Notes under the pieces: generated by a model
What the model was told of the DNA's origin: nothing
The model's input: the letters and a program-made list of their open reading frames with translations, nothing else
Database searches by the model: none
Position numbers and translations under genes: made by a program
IMG/VR virus record: IMGVR_UViG_3300032245_001860
Span: 186,001-250,000 of that record
Source: a virus
Strand: one strand, 5' to 3'
DNA: 64,000 nucleotides
In this document: positions 1-10,050 of the stretch, piece by piece
Numbering within the stretch: position 1 is the first letter of the stretch
How the letters are laid out: every line of letters starts with the position of its first letter

Positions 1-1856
1 CTTCAGGATTAGGTTATTATGCAGCTTGTGGATTTATAAATTCTTCTTACAATAATTCCAGTAGCACAACATATAATAGAATTTATGAAATGATTTTTAG
101 AGGTATGCCAAGTTTAAATAACTTGGAAACTGAAAATTATGCTTCAATCAGAACAGTTTCACTTGCACCTGAAGCAATTTCTAATAACAAGTTTTATTTA
201 GGTCAAAAGTTATTATCTGGTCTTACTGACTTTCAAGACTTTATTTATTCTAATCCAGAATCAAGTGCAATAGGTGTAACAGTAGTTGTAGCTTCCAATG
301 GAACAAATGTAAACACTGCTACTATAGCTTCATCTACTGTTGATGGAGTTTCCTTAGCTTCTTTGCCTGTAAATTCTTACGTTTTACTTAAGGATCAAAC
401 AAATCTTTCTCAGAATGGTTTATATCTTAAGAGTGGTACATCAACATACACTTTAGATACTTCCAATTACAATGTTCCATATAATATTACAAATGGAGAT
501 GTAAATGGTGGAGCTACTTTTTATAAAATAAAAACTCAGAAAGATAATGAAGTTGCAGATTTATTTTTATCAACAAGTTATTTTGCTCAAATAAATATAG
601 GACAAATTTCAAATTTTGTTTCTTCTTTGAGAGCACAACTTTTTGAATTTAAATTGAACTTTACAAATTATGAAGTTCCAGTTGATCTGACCAAAATAAA
701 AACAAGATTTTACAGTGACGTAAGTGATTCACCTGATTTCGACAACCCACTTACTGATTGGCTTACTATAGCAACAACACCACTAATAGACACTTATACT
801 GTCGCACCTCATCATAATTTAGTTCAAGTTATAATGTCTGACACAGCAAACTCAGCTCCTTCTGTATCTTCTTTAGATAAAATTTGGGTTCAGATTGTAC
901 TTCCTTTCAACACAGCTTTAGCATCAGCATTTGGACCATCAACTACTTCATCTTATATAACAAAAGGAAAGTTTACTTATTATAAAATTGCTAATAATCT
1001 TTGGCATAAACTTTTTGCAAGATATACAAGTAAATCTTTCAATGCTACACACAAAAATATACAGCATGCAAGAATGAGAGCTAAGTCTCATGCTCAATTA
1101 GAATCTAATTCGACAAATATAACTGGGCCTGTTACAGTTGATATTTTAGGACCTCAATACAATGGTGGTATTCCAAAAATTGACAATCTTACAAATGATA
1201 ACTTGAGATCTATTGAACTTTCAATATTAGCTGAAGACAATGAGTCTGGAATATTAGCTTTCAGAGTTGGCAGATATATTGATAACTTTAGAACTCAATA
1301 CACTCCTTGGATGTCTTGGAATCAGTTTACTGTAGATAATGGTGGTAAATATTTTATTTATCTTTATGGAAATTTGAATTATTACACTTCTGGAACAGCA
1401 AACTCAACTTTTGATTATCAGAATATGGGTTTTTCTGGACCAAGAAAAATTTGGATTCAGTTGATGGACTATTCTGGTAATGTAAGTCAATCTTATCCAA
1501 TAACTTTTGTAGCTCAATCTTGGGGTTTAGTAGACACACAACCTCCAATTGGTAGTGCTTCTTTCTATAATCCAAAAACATATTCAAATGTTGAGGTTAC
1601 TAACTTAATATCTTCAGTTGTAAAGTTAGAAGCCAGCGATACTGTATCAGGTGTCAAAGATTTCAAAATGAGAAGAATTTATGACTCTGGAGCTGATGAT
1701 TGGAGTAACTGGCAATACTACAGTCCATATACAAATGTTAGCCTCAGTGGAGAAAAAGACGGAGTTAAAAAAGTAGAATTTTTATTTAGAGATTTTGGAA
1801 ACAACGCAATGCAACCAGAAATAATTTGGGAAAAAGTAAAGAGGCCAAGCAAATAA
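1..1856 (+). CDS. Virion surface/tail-fibre-like protein with NGIY module and Ig-like domains (5' end outside window)
   Basis: The frame is open from base 3, and 29 sense codons precede the first in-frame ATG at base 90. The true start therefore lies left of the window; 617 residues are visible. Near residues 95-185 of the visible part is a module with 'VDGVSLA' and 'YVLLKDQT...NGLY', a recurrent phage tail-fibre motif that occurs again in three downstream giant genes and in the 45102-50957 gene. The last third holds two Ig-like units with 'SGILAFRVG' and 'SGVKDFKMR', ending in a 'FRDFGNN' strand typical of bacterial Ig-like repeats. No signal peptide or membrane segment is seen in the visible part. 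The stop overlaps the next start (TAATG), so the four giant genes form one transcription unit. A virion role is inferred from modules and neighbours; the exact structure it belongs to is unknown. Confidence 0.8.
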   Translation, partial: SGLGYYAACGFINSSYNNSSSTTYNRIYEMIFRGMPSLNNLETENYASIRTVSLAPEAISNNKFYLGQKLLSGLTDFQDFIYSNPESSAIGVTVVVASNGTNVNTATIASSTVDGVSLASLPVNSYVLLKDQTNLSQNGLYLKSGTSTYTLDTSNYNVPYNITNGDVNGGATFYKIKTQKDNEVADLFLSTSYFAQINIGQISNFVSSLRAQLFEFKLNFTNYEVPVDLTKIKTRFYSDVSDSPDFDNPLTDWLTIATTPLIDTYTVAPHHNLVQVIMSDTANSAPSVSSLDKIWVQIVLPFNTALASAFGPSTTSSYITKGKFTYYKIANNLWHKLFARYTSKSFNATHKNIQHARMRAKSHAQLESNSTNITGPVTVDILGPQYNGGIPKIDNLTNDNLRSIELSILAEDNESGILAFRVGRYIDNFRTQYTPWMSWNQFTVDNGGKYFIYLYGNLNYYTSGTANSTFDYQNMGFSGPRKIWIQLMDYSGNVSQSYPITFVAQSWGLVDTQPPIGSASFYNPKTYSNVEVTNLISSVVKLEASDTVSGVKDFKMRRIYDSGADDWSNWQYYSPYTNVSLSGEKDGVKKVEFLFRDFGNNAMQPEIIWEKVKRPSK

Positions 1857-4834
1857 TGAATAAAACATTATATACTGCCATGACTACTTGGCAAGGACCA
1901 TATGATTCAGAAAGTGTTGTTTATTTAGCTGGCATTACCCAAAAAATATACAAAAATCTCAAATTAGTTAACAGTTTTGACCCAGATTATCCCGACAACA
2001 CTGCTTATAAACTTGTAGGTACAAGTTCCAATGACTTTGATAGAATATATGAACCTCTATCATCAGACAATCTTGTTCTGACAAATATTGACACTTCAGT
2101 TTCCTATGGCATAGATGATGACAAGAATTTGCTTATTTTCCCAGAATCTTATCCATTGTCTGAAACTGAAGCAGCCATAGTTTCAGCAAAGTTAATTAGA
2201 AACTATGCATCAATTTATAAAGCCAATCTTGTGAGTTTTGAATATGTAAATGATTTTTCACATCTCAAGGAAAAAGCAATTACATCTATGCTTGCCACTG
2301 ATTCTGGAATATTTTTGGCTGGTGTATCTGGAAATATTTGGTTTTATGATGGCAATATTATTTCTGGTCCAGTATTTTCGCTATTTGATGGTCAAAGTTT
2401 ACCAGCAACATCTTTGCTAAAGCATAGATTTTCATTTGAAGATGAAGATTATATTTATGCTGGATCCGATAAAAAACCAAGACTATATAGATCGAAAGTT
2501 TCTACAGCAGCTTTAGGACAAGATTGGGAAGAAGTTTATGGTTCTGGTGATTTAGCTGCATCTTCAGGTGGAATTTTAACTTTATTATCTGCATTTGATA
2601 AGATTTTTATGGGTTGTAGAAATAATATAATTTTAAAATACTCAAGAACAAATTCAATAACTTTAGGGCAGCCAGTAGATCCAATCACTGAAGCTGTTGT
2701 AGAGATCAATACTCCAATAGAAACTCTTGAAAAAACAACTTTGATTTCAAATAATGTAGACGATTTTGAGCCTTCAGTGTTTGACATAAAGACACTTGAA
2801 ATTGGCAGGAACCAAATATTTGCTGGTTTGTCTAACAAGCCTGATATCTGGGCTTACTCCGAAGCATTGATTAGTAACCCAGTATCATATGAGCAGTGGG
2901 CAAATACAATATTTGACGAAGTATTCAGAAATGACCCTGCTCCAGCTCAATATTATTCTTATGATGGATTGACTACTTCAAGAAATGATAATAATCTGGC
3001 GATATCACACTATATTGATGATTCAAGCGAAGATCATTACAAAACTGCTTTAGTGATCAAGGGTAATACTATTAGTTCAACAGGCTCATCAGCAATAGGT
3101 CAAAGATTTTTTGAATGGTCAGAAGGTTCAGACTGGGAACAATCTTTGTCTACAAATTTACCTAATCAAGATTTTATTACAATCCAATGTGCAAGTACAG
3201 AAGAAATAAATTCTTTGTCTGATGTTTCAGTTATAGATGGATACACATTACAACAATTTGATAATGTGCTTATTAAAAATCAACCTTCTACATCTTCTAT
3301 CAAGAATGGAGTTTATATTTTCAACGAAGGAAATTTGACTCTTTCTAACAATTTTATTATTTTAGACTCAAGTGTTTTATTAGGATTTTATATACAGCAT
3401 GGATATGTAAATTCTACAAATAGATATTTACTTACTGTCGCAAGTTTTGACAATCAAGAGTTTGAAATATACAAGCCAAAATATACATTTGAGTTTGAAG
3501 CGAAAAATTTAGCCTATAGCAGAGCTATATCTTGCAATCCATTAGAAGGATGCAAATACTTAAACACATTATATAATAACGATGAAATAGTTGGCACTTC
3601 AACTACTTATAATGGATATCAAGGTATTGATATTGCTGATTTGTATGGTTCATTTAGATTAGAGTTAAACCATGAAAATATTCGCATAACAAGTGGAAGC
3701 AATACAGTAGAAAAACCTTTAATTTCTTATGGTATTTACAAGAATTGGATTTTTAGTAGTTCTTCAGGCGCAACAACAAATGGATGGCTTGCTGGAGATT
3801 TTATTTCAAGTATAGGCGCCACTATTGAAGCAACTACAGATTATTTAGGCAATTCTTATGACAAATATTTGCTTTCATTAAACCCTGCCAGATCCGGTAA
3901 TCCATCTATAACTATTTCAGATTTAAACCTGACAGTTAAACCTGAAGCTGTTGTAATTATGAGATGTCGTATAACCCCTTATGGGTCTTATGGGCTCAAG
4001 AACGCTAAGATTAATCTTTATTGGTCTAACAAAGGTGCTGATTTCACAAATTATTCTTCAGTAAATTTAAGATCAGAAGATGATTTTGTTGATTATATTA
4101 TTAGACCTGTATGGAAAGATAAAATATCTAATATTAAAATTGAATTTGATAATTTACCAGAGTTATCTAAAAGACCTTTATTGATAGATATAGACTATAT
4201 AAAAATCATTGACGAATTGCAAACTTTTGATATCAACAATGAGTTTTCAACAATCAGAGTAGCAGTAGAAGGTAAAGATATAAAAGTGTGGTTAGGAAAG
4301 CAATTTTATCCTTATTTTTATCAAAGAAATTTTATTGCTGTTGACAATTATAATGAAAAATATATAAATAAAGATAAAGTGGTCAATGATTTTGATAAAC
4401 CACATATTAGAATTGGTAAAGTCTCATCTTCAAATGAAAATTCTTTGTTTGCATTTAGTAAGATGTCATACATTGTTGGTGAAAATTACGATCCTTTGAC
4501 AATCAAGGTATTTGATTTTCATCACCAACAACAACTACAAGCATCCGGTGGTGTTAGGATGTTTACCTACCATGATGGAACAATATATAGTGTAACAGAT
4601 GGATTTAATTCTAATAAAGTTAATGAAAATCCAGATGATAGACAGTGTAATCTTTTCAAATATGACTCTACTCATCAAGCATGGTTGAAAGAAGAATTAA
4701 CTTTTGAAAGAAAGCAAATTTTCAACACAGATGGTACTTACAATTTGTTGGGTGTAATTAGACCTTTAGCTTCAGTAAGTTATAAAGGTGTTTTGTACCT
4801 AAGTGGTCAGTATGGAAATATCAAAGTGACATAA
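1856..4834 (+). CDS. Giant virion protein with beta-propeller-like and NGIY modules
   Basis: A 992-residue protein. I chose the ATG at 1856, which overlaps the previous stop as TAATG and has GAGG 12 bases upstream. The longer frame begins with TTG at 1826 inside the previous gene and has no visible site. Residues about 110-330 contain short repeating blades such as 'ATDSGIFLAGVSGNIWFY', 'DYIYAGSDKKPRLY' and 'IFMGCRNNIILKYS', which read as a beta-propeller. Residues about 440-530 hold a divergent NGIY module ('NVLIKNQPS...NGVYIF'). The C-terminal half is beta-rich and unassigned, with another blade-like segment near the end ('GVLYLSGQYGNIKV'). It is probably a tail or baseplate surface component. 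It is separated from the next gene by a single base. Confidence 0.8.
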   Translation: MNKTLYTAMTTWQGPYDSESVVYLAGITQKIYKNLKLVNSFDPDYPDNTAYKLVGTSSNDFDRIYEPLSSDNLVLTNIDTSVSYGIDDDKNLLIFPESYPLSETEAAIVSAKLIRNYASIYKANLVSFEYVNDFSHLKEKAITSMLATDSGIFLAGVSGNIWFYDGNIISGPVFSLFDGQSLPATSLLKHRFSFEDEDYIYAGSDKKPRLYRSKVSTAALGQDWEEVYGSGDLAASSGGILTLLSAFDKIFMGCRNNIILKYSRTNSITLGQPVDPITEAVVEINTPIETLEKTTLISNNVDDFEPSVFDIKTLEIGRNQIFAGLSNKPDIWAYSEALISNPVSYEQWANTIFDEVFRNDPAPAQYYSYDGLTTSRNDNNLAISHYIDDSSEDHYKTALVIKGNTISSTGSSAIGQRFFEWSEGSDWEQSLSTNLPNQDFITIQCASTEEINSLSDVSVIDGYTLQQFDNVLIKNQPSTSSIKNGVYIFNEGNLTLSNNFIILDSSVLLGFYIQHGYVNSTNRYLLTVASFDNQEFEIYKPKYTFEFEAKNLAYSRAISCNPLEGCKYLNTLYNNDEIVGTSTTYNGYQGIDIADLYGSFRLELNHENIRITSGSNTVEKPLISYGIYKNWIFSSSSGATTNGWLAGDFISSIGATIEATTDYLGNSYDKYLLSLNPARSGNPSITISDLNLTVKPEAVVIMRCRITPYGSYGLKNAKINLYWSNKGADFTNYSSVNLRSEDDFVDYIIRPVWKDKISNIKIEFDNLPELSKRPLLIDIDYIKIIDELQTFDINNEFSTIRVAVEGKDIKVWLGKQFYPYFYQRNFIAVDNYNEKYINKDKVVNDFDKPHIRIGKVSSSNENSLFAFSKMSYIVGENYDPLTIKVFDFHHQQQLQASGGVRMFTYHDGTIYSVTDGFNSNKVNENPDDRQCNLFKYDSTHQAWLKEELTFERKQIFNTDGTYNLLGVIRPLASVSYKGVLYLSGQYGNIKVT

Positions 4835-4835
4835 A

Positions 4836-7800
4836 ATGCCAAGAAAAAATAAACCAAACCCAGAAGAACAAAATAATTTTGTTGCATATTCAGGATCAGC
4901 ACCAACACCAGTATCAGCAGGTCAATCTAATGAATCATATACGTCCGCTGATGGAACTAAAGTTTACGTTCAGTTTATTGATGTTGATAGTAATGGTTTA
5001 TATCCTTCAAGTGGTACACATTTAAGATTTACTGTTACTAAAGTAGTAGGTGGATCAGCAACAACAGTCACTCCAATTTCTACTTTTATTGATAGTAATC
5101 TTCCTAAAACTTTACAGCTTACATTAAATTCATCAGACAAAATTATTGATGGTTTATATAATGGGTCTGGTATTGTAACATCTTATCAATCTGTATTTGT
5201 AAACTACACAGATACAACAACAGGTGGTTTTGGAACTATACCATTGTTGTCAGATAATGATACTGTCAAAACAAATGTTCAGGCTTTTGCTGGCTTAGCC
5301 GTAAGTAACAGAACAAGCGAAGCTAATGGACCACAAATTTTATATGCATACTCGTCTACTGACGGTAGATCAATTAATGCAGTTTTCAGAGAAGCTTCTC
5401 CACCATTACTTCCAACAAGTGGGATTGCTGGTTTTGCTGTAACACAAGGCAATACCCCAATAACAATTTCAAGTGCATATGTTTCAAACCCATCTTCTGC
5501 TACTGGGGGAACTATAGTTGTACTCGAACTTGCAAACCCACTTTCAATTTCAACTGGAAATAATCCGGTCAAGCTTTCATATAGTTGGCCTTCACTTTAC
5601 TCTACAAGACTTAGAGACTCTTCTGCTTTAGGAAATACTGCTGTAGCGTTCTCAGGCTTGGCTGTTACAAACCTTACTTCAGAAACTACTGCGCCAAGAA
5701 TTGTAGATGCTTATACAAGTGACTATGGTGTAAGATTAATTTACGTCAAAATGTCAGAGCCTACTCTTCCAGGAGAATCAGGCACTGGATTTTCAGTTGC
5801 AATAGGAAGTTCTTCTTTCCCAGCTACAATTGTCATTGCAGATAATTCAACTTATGCTGGTCAAGGTGTCACAGAATACACAATGACAATATCTCAGGCA
5901 TTTAATGATGTTGATATATTGGAGCTTGACTATCATAAGTTTGACACTAATTTCATAACAGATCAATCTGCAAATTTAAATCCTTTAGCTACATTTTCAA
6001 ATAAATACAGAATAAGAAATTTATATTCAAATTATGATCCTTTGTCTCCTGAGGTTTCTAATGTTTTCAATGCAGCAGAATCTTATGTTGATTCTAATGG
6101 AATTGATATATATCTTTCTTTTGATTTAAATAAATATTACAAAACCTATCCAGATACAGGTATTGAAGGATTACAAGTTTATGTAGATGGTCAACTTACT
6201 CCTGTAAAAAAAGCAATTTCATTAGAAAGAACATTTTTACCTCATGTAAAATTAACTCTTTATCATAGAATATTTTCAGGCAGTGAAGTAAAAGTAGGAT
6301 TTATTCAGGGAAACTTAAGAGATAGCAATTTAGTCATTTTAGCGAACTTTGAACCTGGCACGATTGTTAATAATTCTTTTATTGATCCTCCACAACTTTT
6401 TGATGTATTGACTTGGTATGATAATACAAATGAAAGTATTTCTTACCAGTATGATATTGATGACAATGTATCTGAGTTATTTAGAAAGTCCAAAATAAAT
6501 ACAAACACATCAGTTGTCTTAGATACCACAGCTCCTCAAGGAGTTTTGATATTGAATAGATCTGAAAGTGATGTAGCAAATGGAATTAGAATTCATAAAT
6601 TTTCAGCCTATGGCACAGAAGAAATTGAATATAGTTCAGCTTCTTCTGATACAGATATAAGAACATATCCAGCATCCTTTTCAATAACCAGCACAAAAAC
6701 TAAATTAATTAATAAATTAGTAGTTAAATTAAAGCTTCAGAATGGAATTACAAATACTCATGATTCGGTTAGAATTGCTTTGCATCAAAATGATACCAAT
6801 AGCGATGTTCCTGGTGACTTAATATCTGAATTAGGAAAAGTAAGTTTCGGCAGTTTAACATCAACTTATCAAGAGTTCGAAATTTCATTCGATTCAATTG
6901 AGATTTTATCCAGTTATATATATTGGATACAAATAACTTGTGATAGTGTTATAGATACAAATAATACTTATCCAGCAACAATTTATATACCAAAACATAC
7001 ATCATCTGGTAAATATTTTGCAGTTACTTCAGCTGACACTTCATCTGGCTGGTTAGTAAGTGAAAATTCTTCTGCTTACTATAAACTGTTTTCTACTGAC
7101 GAAAATGATTTAGAACTCTCTTGCAATGATTTTATTTTAGATATTTTTGAAAAACCCATAAGACAAGCTGCTTATTTTACTGATGTATCATTGAAAAATT
7201 ATGAGTTGATAGGAGATAAACAGTCAAACTTCTTGTTAAAGAGAATATCAAAAATACAAATTGATGGTACTACTGTTTACCCTTATGTTTCTAAAATAGT
7301 TTTAGGCGCAACATCTACAAAACCAAAAAATTATGTTTTAGAAGTAAGAACTGATCCAGAATCTACTTGGAAAAAAGTATACGATACAATTGTTGATGAA
7401 ACTACTCTTGATAATCTTGTTTATACTTTTACTAACCCAGTCCAAATTTCTGATATCAGATTAGTATATAAAGGTGATTATTTTACTATAGACTCCGTTG
7501 CATCATTGACTTTAGCAGCCAATGATAATTTCAGTGATGTAGTTTCTGCTCAAATATCTCATTTCCCTGATTTCAGAGATGCTAAAAGTTTTTCTTTAGC
7601 TGATTCAAATGGATATTTTGATTTTTCAGAAGGAGTGACTACATATATAGACTATGCATATACTAACAATGCTGAAGTGTTTGAAGCAACTACATCTTCT
7701 GCCAATTCAGAGATACTGACAGCTCTTAGTTACAATGGAAAAATTATTCTTGGAGCTAACAATACTGCTTTTACCTTTTATAACGGAACCACTTCGGCTA

Positions 7801-10043
7801 TATCAAATTCTGATTTAGTAAGTAGCAATGTTCAAATAACTTGCTCGGCTGTATATAAAAATAAAATATATTTAGGCACAAATGATGGATTAATTTTTGC
7901 TTCAATAACCGGAGATTATTGGAATGTGGTCAATCCAGTAAATCCCAATAACCCAACTTCCTACAAGACTATAAAGCCTGTTGTAAGCATGAAGTCTATG
8001 GGAGATAAGCTTTATATTGGAACCGAAAAAGGATCTTCAAGCTATCCAAGTGTTTATTCATATGATGGTAAATCAATAATTAAGATTAAAGATTTTGATT
8101 CTACTTTTCATAGAGTATCATCATTAGGCTCTTGTAATTTTACTTTATTTGCAGGATTAGGTGGCTTATATTCTTCAGCTAATTCGACCATTTATAAATA
8201 CGATGAAAATGAATGGATTTCTACTTTAGCTACAACTTATGACGATATTGAAGCATTAGAATATTCCACAGCAAGATCTTCATTGATAGCAGGATTTAGA
8301 GGAGGATTTTTGTGGGAGTTGCCTTATACCAATAGTTTACCCACATCATGGACACAGGTTTATGATACAAATGCTGATCATATATATTCTATTAATGATG
8401 ATATAAATGGAGAATATTTATTTGTAAATACAGATGTTAAGAGTGTGATGTATGTTAAAACTTTAGATAGCTTCAAGTCAGTAGATACATATAAGTCCCA
8501 ACAAGATGGTTTGAATATAAGATGGAGAAAGTTTGACACATATGCTGAGTCATACAGTTCTGATTTGGCAGATAATGAAAATTTCACTTATCAAAATTAC
8601 TCATTTTTGTCTACTTCTCTTGATAGTACAAATTTTACAAAAAGTGGTTTCTCATCTAATTCTTCTGTCTTGATAGAAGGATATATAAAGATTAAGACAG
8701 CAGGAGATTACAAGTTTAAGCTTTCCACAAATATGGGAGCAAAGTTTTACATCAGTACATCTGCAGCAGAATCTGATTTTACAACAACTAATAAAACTTC
8801 AGATACAAGCTTAGTCACTCCAAGCTCATATACTCTTGAAGCAGATGATTTAGTCTATCTTAAAATAGAAGCTTTTGTTTCTGCATCCACTACGCCAACA
8901 ATTCATCTCTACTGGAACAACTTGAATGATATCGATGGATATCAAATAATTCCAGCCACATATTTGAAAAAGTCCAGTAAAATTAAATCTATTTTAGAAA
9001 TAGATGAGGTTTATTATGGTGTTGGTAGCGATGGTGTTGTTTACAATTTCGATCCAACATATTATGCTACAAAAGTAAGAAATGTTTACGCAAGATTAAG
9101 AGATAGCGCTGGAAATATTCACGGATATGCTTTAGCTGGTAAATCTGAAGTCGATGAAATTTTGTCAGACAAAATAGTCCAAGATTTAAACACAATAGAA
9201 GGCACTTATCAAACGAAAGGTAAAATATTCCAAGTTCTCAAAAATGCTGACAATACTTTACAAACAAGAGTAGTTTACACTCCTAACACAAGACAATATT
9301 CCATTTATGCTCCTGATAGAAAAGTTAGAGAAACTGGATATTATGAAGCAGAACCTTTCTTTGTTCCAACTCTTGTTAAATGGTCTAATCTTGTAGTTTT
9401 AGTAGCTAACAAATATTCAATCAATACTTATAATGGAGCTGTTTTACCAGGGTTAGATGCTGGAACTGCTGTCAAGATTTATGTCAGAACGGGTGCATCA
9501 AGATCTGAGTGTTTGCTTGCTAATTGGAGTACAGCATACGAAATAAGCTATATTAATATCAATGCAAGCATTCCTCCGGTTGAGACATTAGACATAGCTC
9601 TTCAAGCATACAATGGAAAGTGGTTGCAATATAAGTTCGAACTTATATCTGCCACTAAAAATATATCTCCTGAAGTTATTTCAACTACAATATCTTACAG
9701 CGCTGGAACATCAAGCTATTATTTTACAAAAATATTTGATACAGCTGATTATGATTCAACAGCTCCAGTAATTAGAAGAGGTTTACTCACTTCTAACGAG
9801 CTACTTAATAATGGAACTATTACTTATGGTTACATAAATAGCGACAATGCAAACGATATTTATGATTTCAATAAGTATAAGCAAATTACACCTAATAAAG
9901 TTTTCACTATAGATTCTCCAACAAGTCAAATTAAATTTGGTATCTTGTTCACATCTGTAGGAAGCAATCCTTCAGTTGTTTATGATTTTGCAGTTCAATT
10001 AGATTTAGGCGGGTCAAACATAAGATTCATGCCGAGTTTGTAG
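4836..10043 (+). CDS. Giant virion adhesin-like protein: SwmB-like repeats, beta-propeller and PA14 domain
   Basis: A 1735-residue protein starting one base after the previous stop. Residues about 20-400 carry tandem beta-sandwich repeats with the signatures 'FAGLAVSNRTSE' and 'FSGLAVTNLTSE' followed by 'GPQILYAY' or 'APRIVDAY', resembling SwmB-type bacterial surface repeats. Residues about 960-1215 contain propeller blades ('GKIILGANNTAFTFYNG', 'NKIYLGTNDGLIF', 'DKLYIGTEKGSS'). Residues about 1224-1377 are a PA14 domain: 'GYIKIKTAGDYKFKLSTN', then 'PTIHLYWNN' and 'IIPATYL'. PA14 domains commonly bind glycans, so this is a good receptor-binding candidate. No catalytic motif was seen. TAG stop; the next gene begins 7 bases on. 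Confidence 0.82.
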   Translation: MPRKNKPNPEEQNNFVAYSGSAPTPVSAGQSNESYTSADGTKVYVQFIDVDSNGLYPSSGTHLRFTVTKVVGGSATTVTPISTFIDSNLPKTLQLTLNSSDKIIDGLYNGSGIVTSYQSVFVNYTDTTTGGFGTIPLLSDNDTVKTNVQAFAGLAVSNRTSEANGPQILYAYSSTDGRSINAVFREASPPLLPTSGIAGFAVTQGNTPITISSAYVSNPSSATGGTIVVLELANPLSISTGNNPVKLSYSWPSLYSTRLRDSSALGNTAVAFSGLAVTNLTSETTAPRIVDAYTSDYGVRLIYVKMSEPTLPGESGTGFSVAIGSSSFPATIVIADNSTYAGQGVTEYTMTISQAFNDVDILELDYHKFDTNFITDQSANLNPLATFSNKYRIRNLYSNYDPLSPEVSNVFNAAESYVDSNGIDIYLSFDLNKYYKTYPDTGIEGLQVYVDGQLTPVKKAISLERTFLPHVKLTLYHRIFSGSEVKVGFIQGNLRDSNLVILANFEPGTIVNNSFIDPPQLFDVLTWYDNTNESISYQYDIDDNVSELFRKSKINTNTSVVLDTTAPQGVLILNRSESDVANGIRIHKFSAYGTEEIEYSSASSDTDIRTYPASFSITSTKTKLINKLVVKLKLQNGITNTHDSVRIALHQNDTNSDVPGDLISELGKVSFGSLTSTYQEFEISFDSIEILSSYIYWIQITCDSVIDTNNTYPATIYIPKHTSSGKYFAVTSADTSSGWLVSENSSAYYKLFSTDENDLELSCNDFILDIFEKPIRQAAYFTDVSLKNYELIGDKQSNFLLKRISKIQIDGTTVYPYVSKIVLGATSTKPKNYVLEVRTDPESTWKKVYDTIVDETTLDNLVYTFTNPVQISDIRLVYKGDYFTIDSVASLTLAANDNFSDVVSAQISHFPDFRDAKSFSLADSNGYFDFSEGVTTYIDYAYTNNAEVFEATTSSANSEILTALSYNGKIILGANNTAFTFYNGTTSAISNSDLVSSNVQITCSAVYKNKIYLGTNDGLIFASITGDYWNVVNPVNPNNPTSYKTIKPVVSMKSMGDKLYIGTEKGSSSYPSVYSYDGKSIIKIKDFDSTFHRVSSLGSCNFTLFAGLGGLYSSANSTIYKYDENEWISTLATTYDDIEALEYSTARSSLIAGFRGGFLWELPYTNSLPTSWTQVYDTNADHIYSINDDINGEYLFVNTDVKSVMYVKTLDSFKSVDTYKSQQDGLNIRWRKFDTYAESYSSDLADNENFTYQNYSFLSTSLDSTNFTKSGFSSNSSVLIEGYIKIKTAGDYKFKLSTNMGAKFYISTSAAESDFTTTNKTSDTSLVTPSSYTLEADDLVYLKIEAFVSASTTPTIHLYWNNLNDIDGYQIIPATYLKKSSKIKSILEIDEVYYGVGSDGVVYNFDPTYYATKVRNVYARLRDSAGNIHGYALAGKSEVDEILSDKIVQDLNTIEGTYQTKGKIFQVLKNADNTLQTRVVYTPNTRQYSIYAPDRKVRETGYYEAEPFFVPTLVKWSNLVVLVANKYSINTYNGAVLPGLDAGTAVKIYVRTGASRSECLLANWSTAYEISYININASIPPVETLDIALQAYNGKWLQYKFELISATKNISPEVISTTISYSAGTSSYYFTKIFDTADYDSTAPVIRRGLLTSNELLNNGTITYGYINSDNANDIYDFNKYKQITPNKVFTIDSPTSQIKFGILFTSVGSNPSVVYDFAVQLDLGGSNIRFMPSL

Positions 10044-10050
10044 GAATTAA

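Noticed and set aside
1826-1855. TTG at 1826 as start of the second giant gene
   Set aside because: It lies inside the previous gene and has no Shine-Dalgarno site. The ATG at 1856 overlaps the stop and has GAGG upstream.
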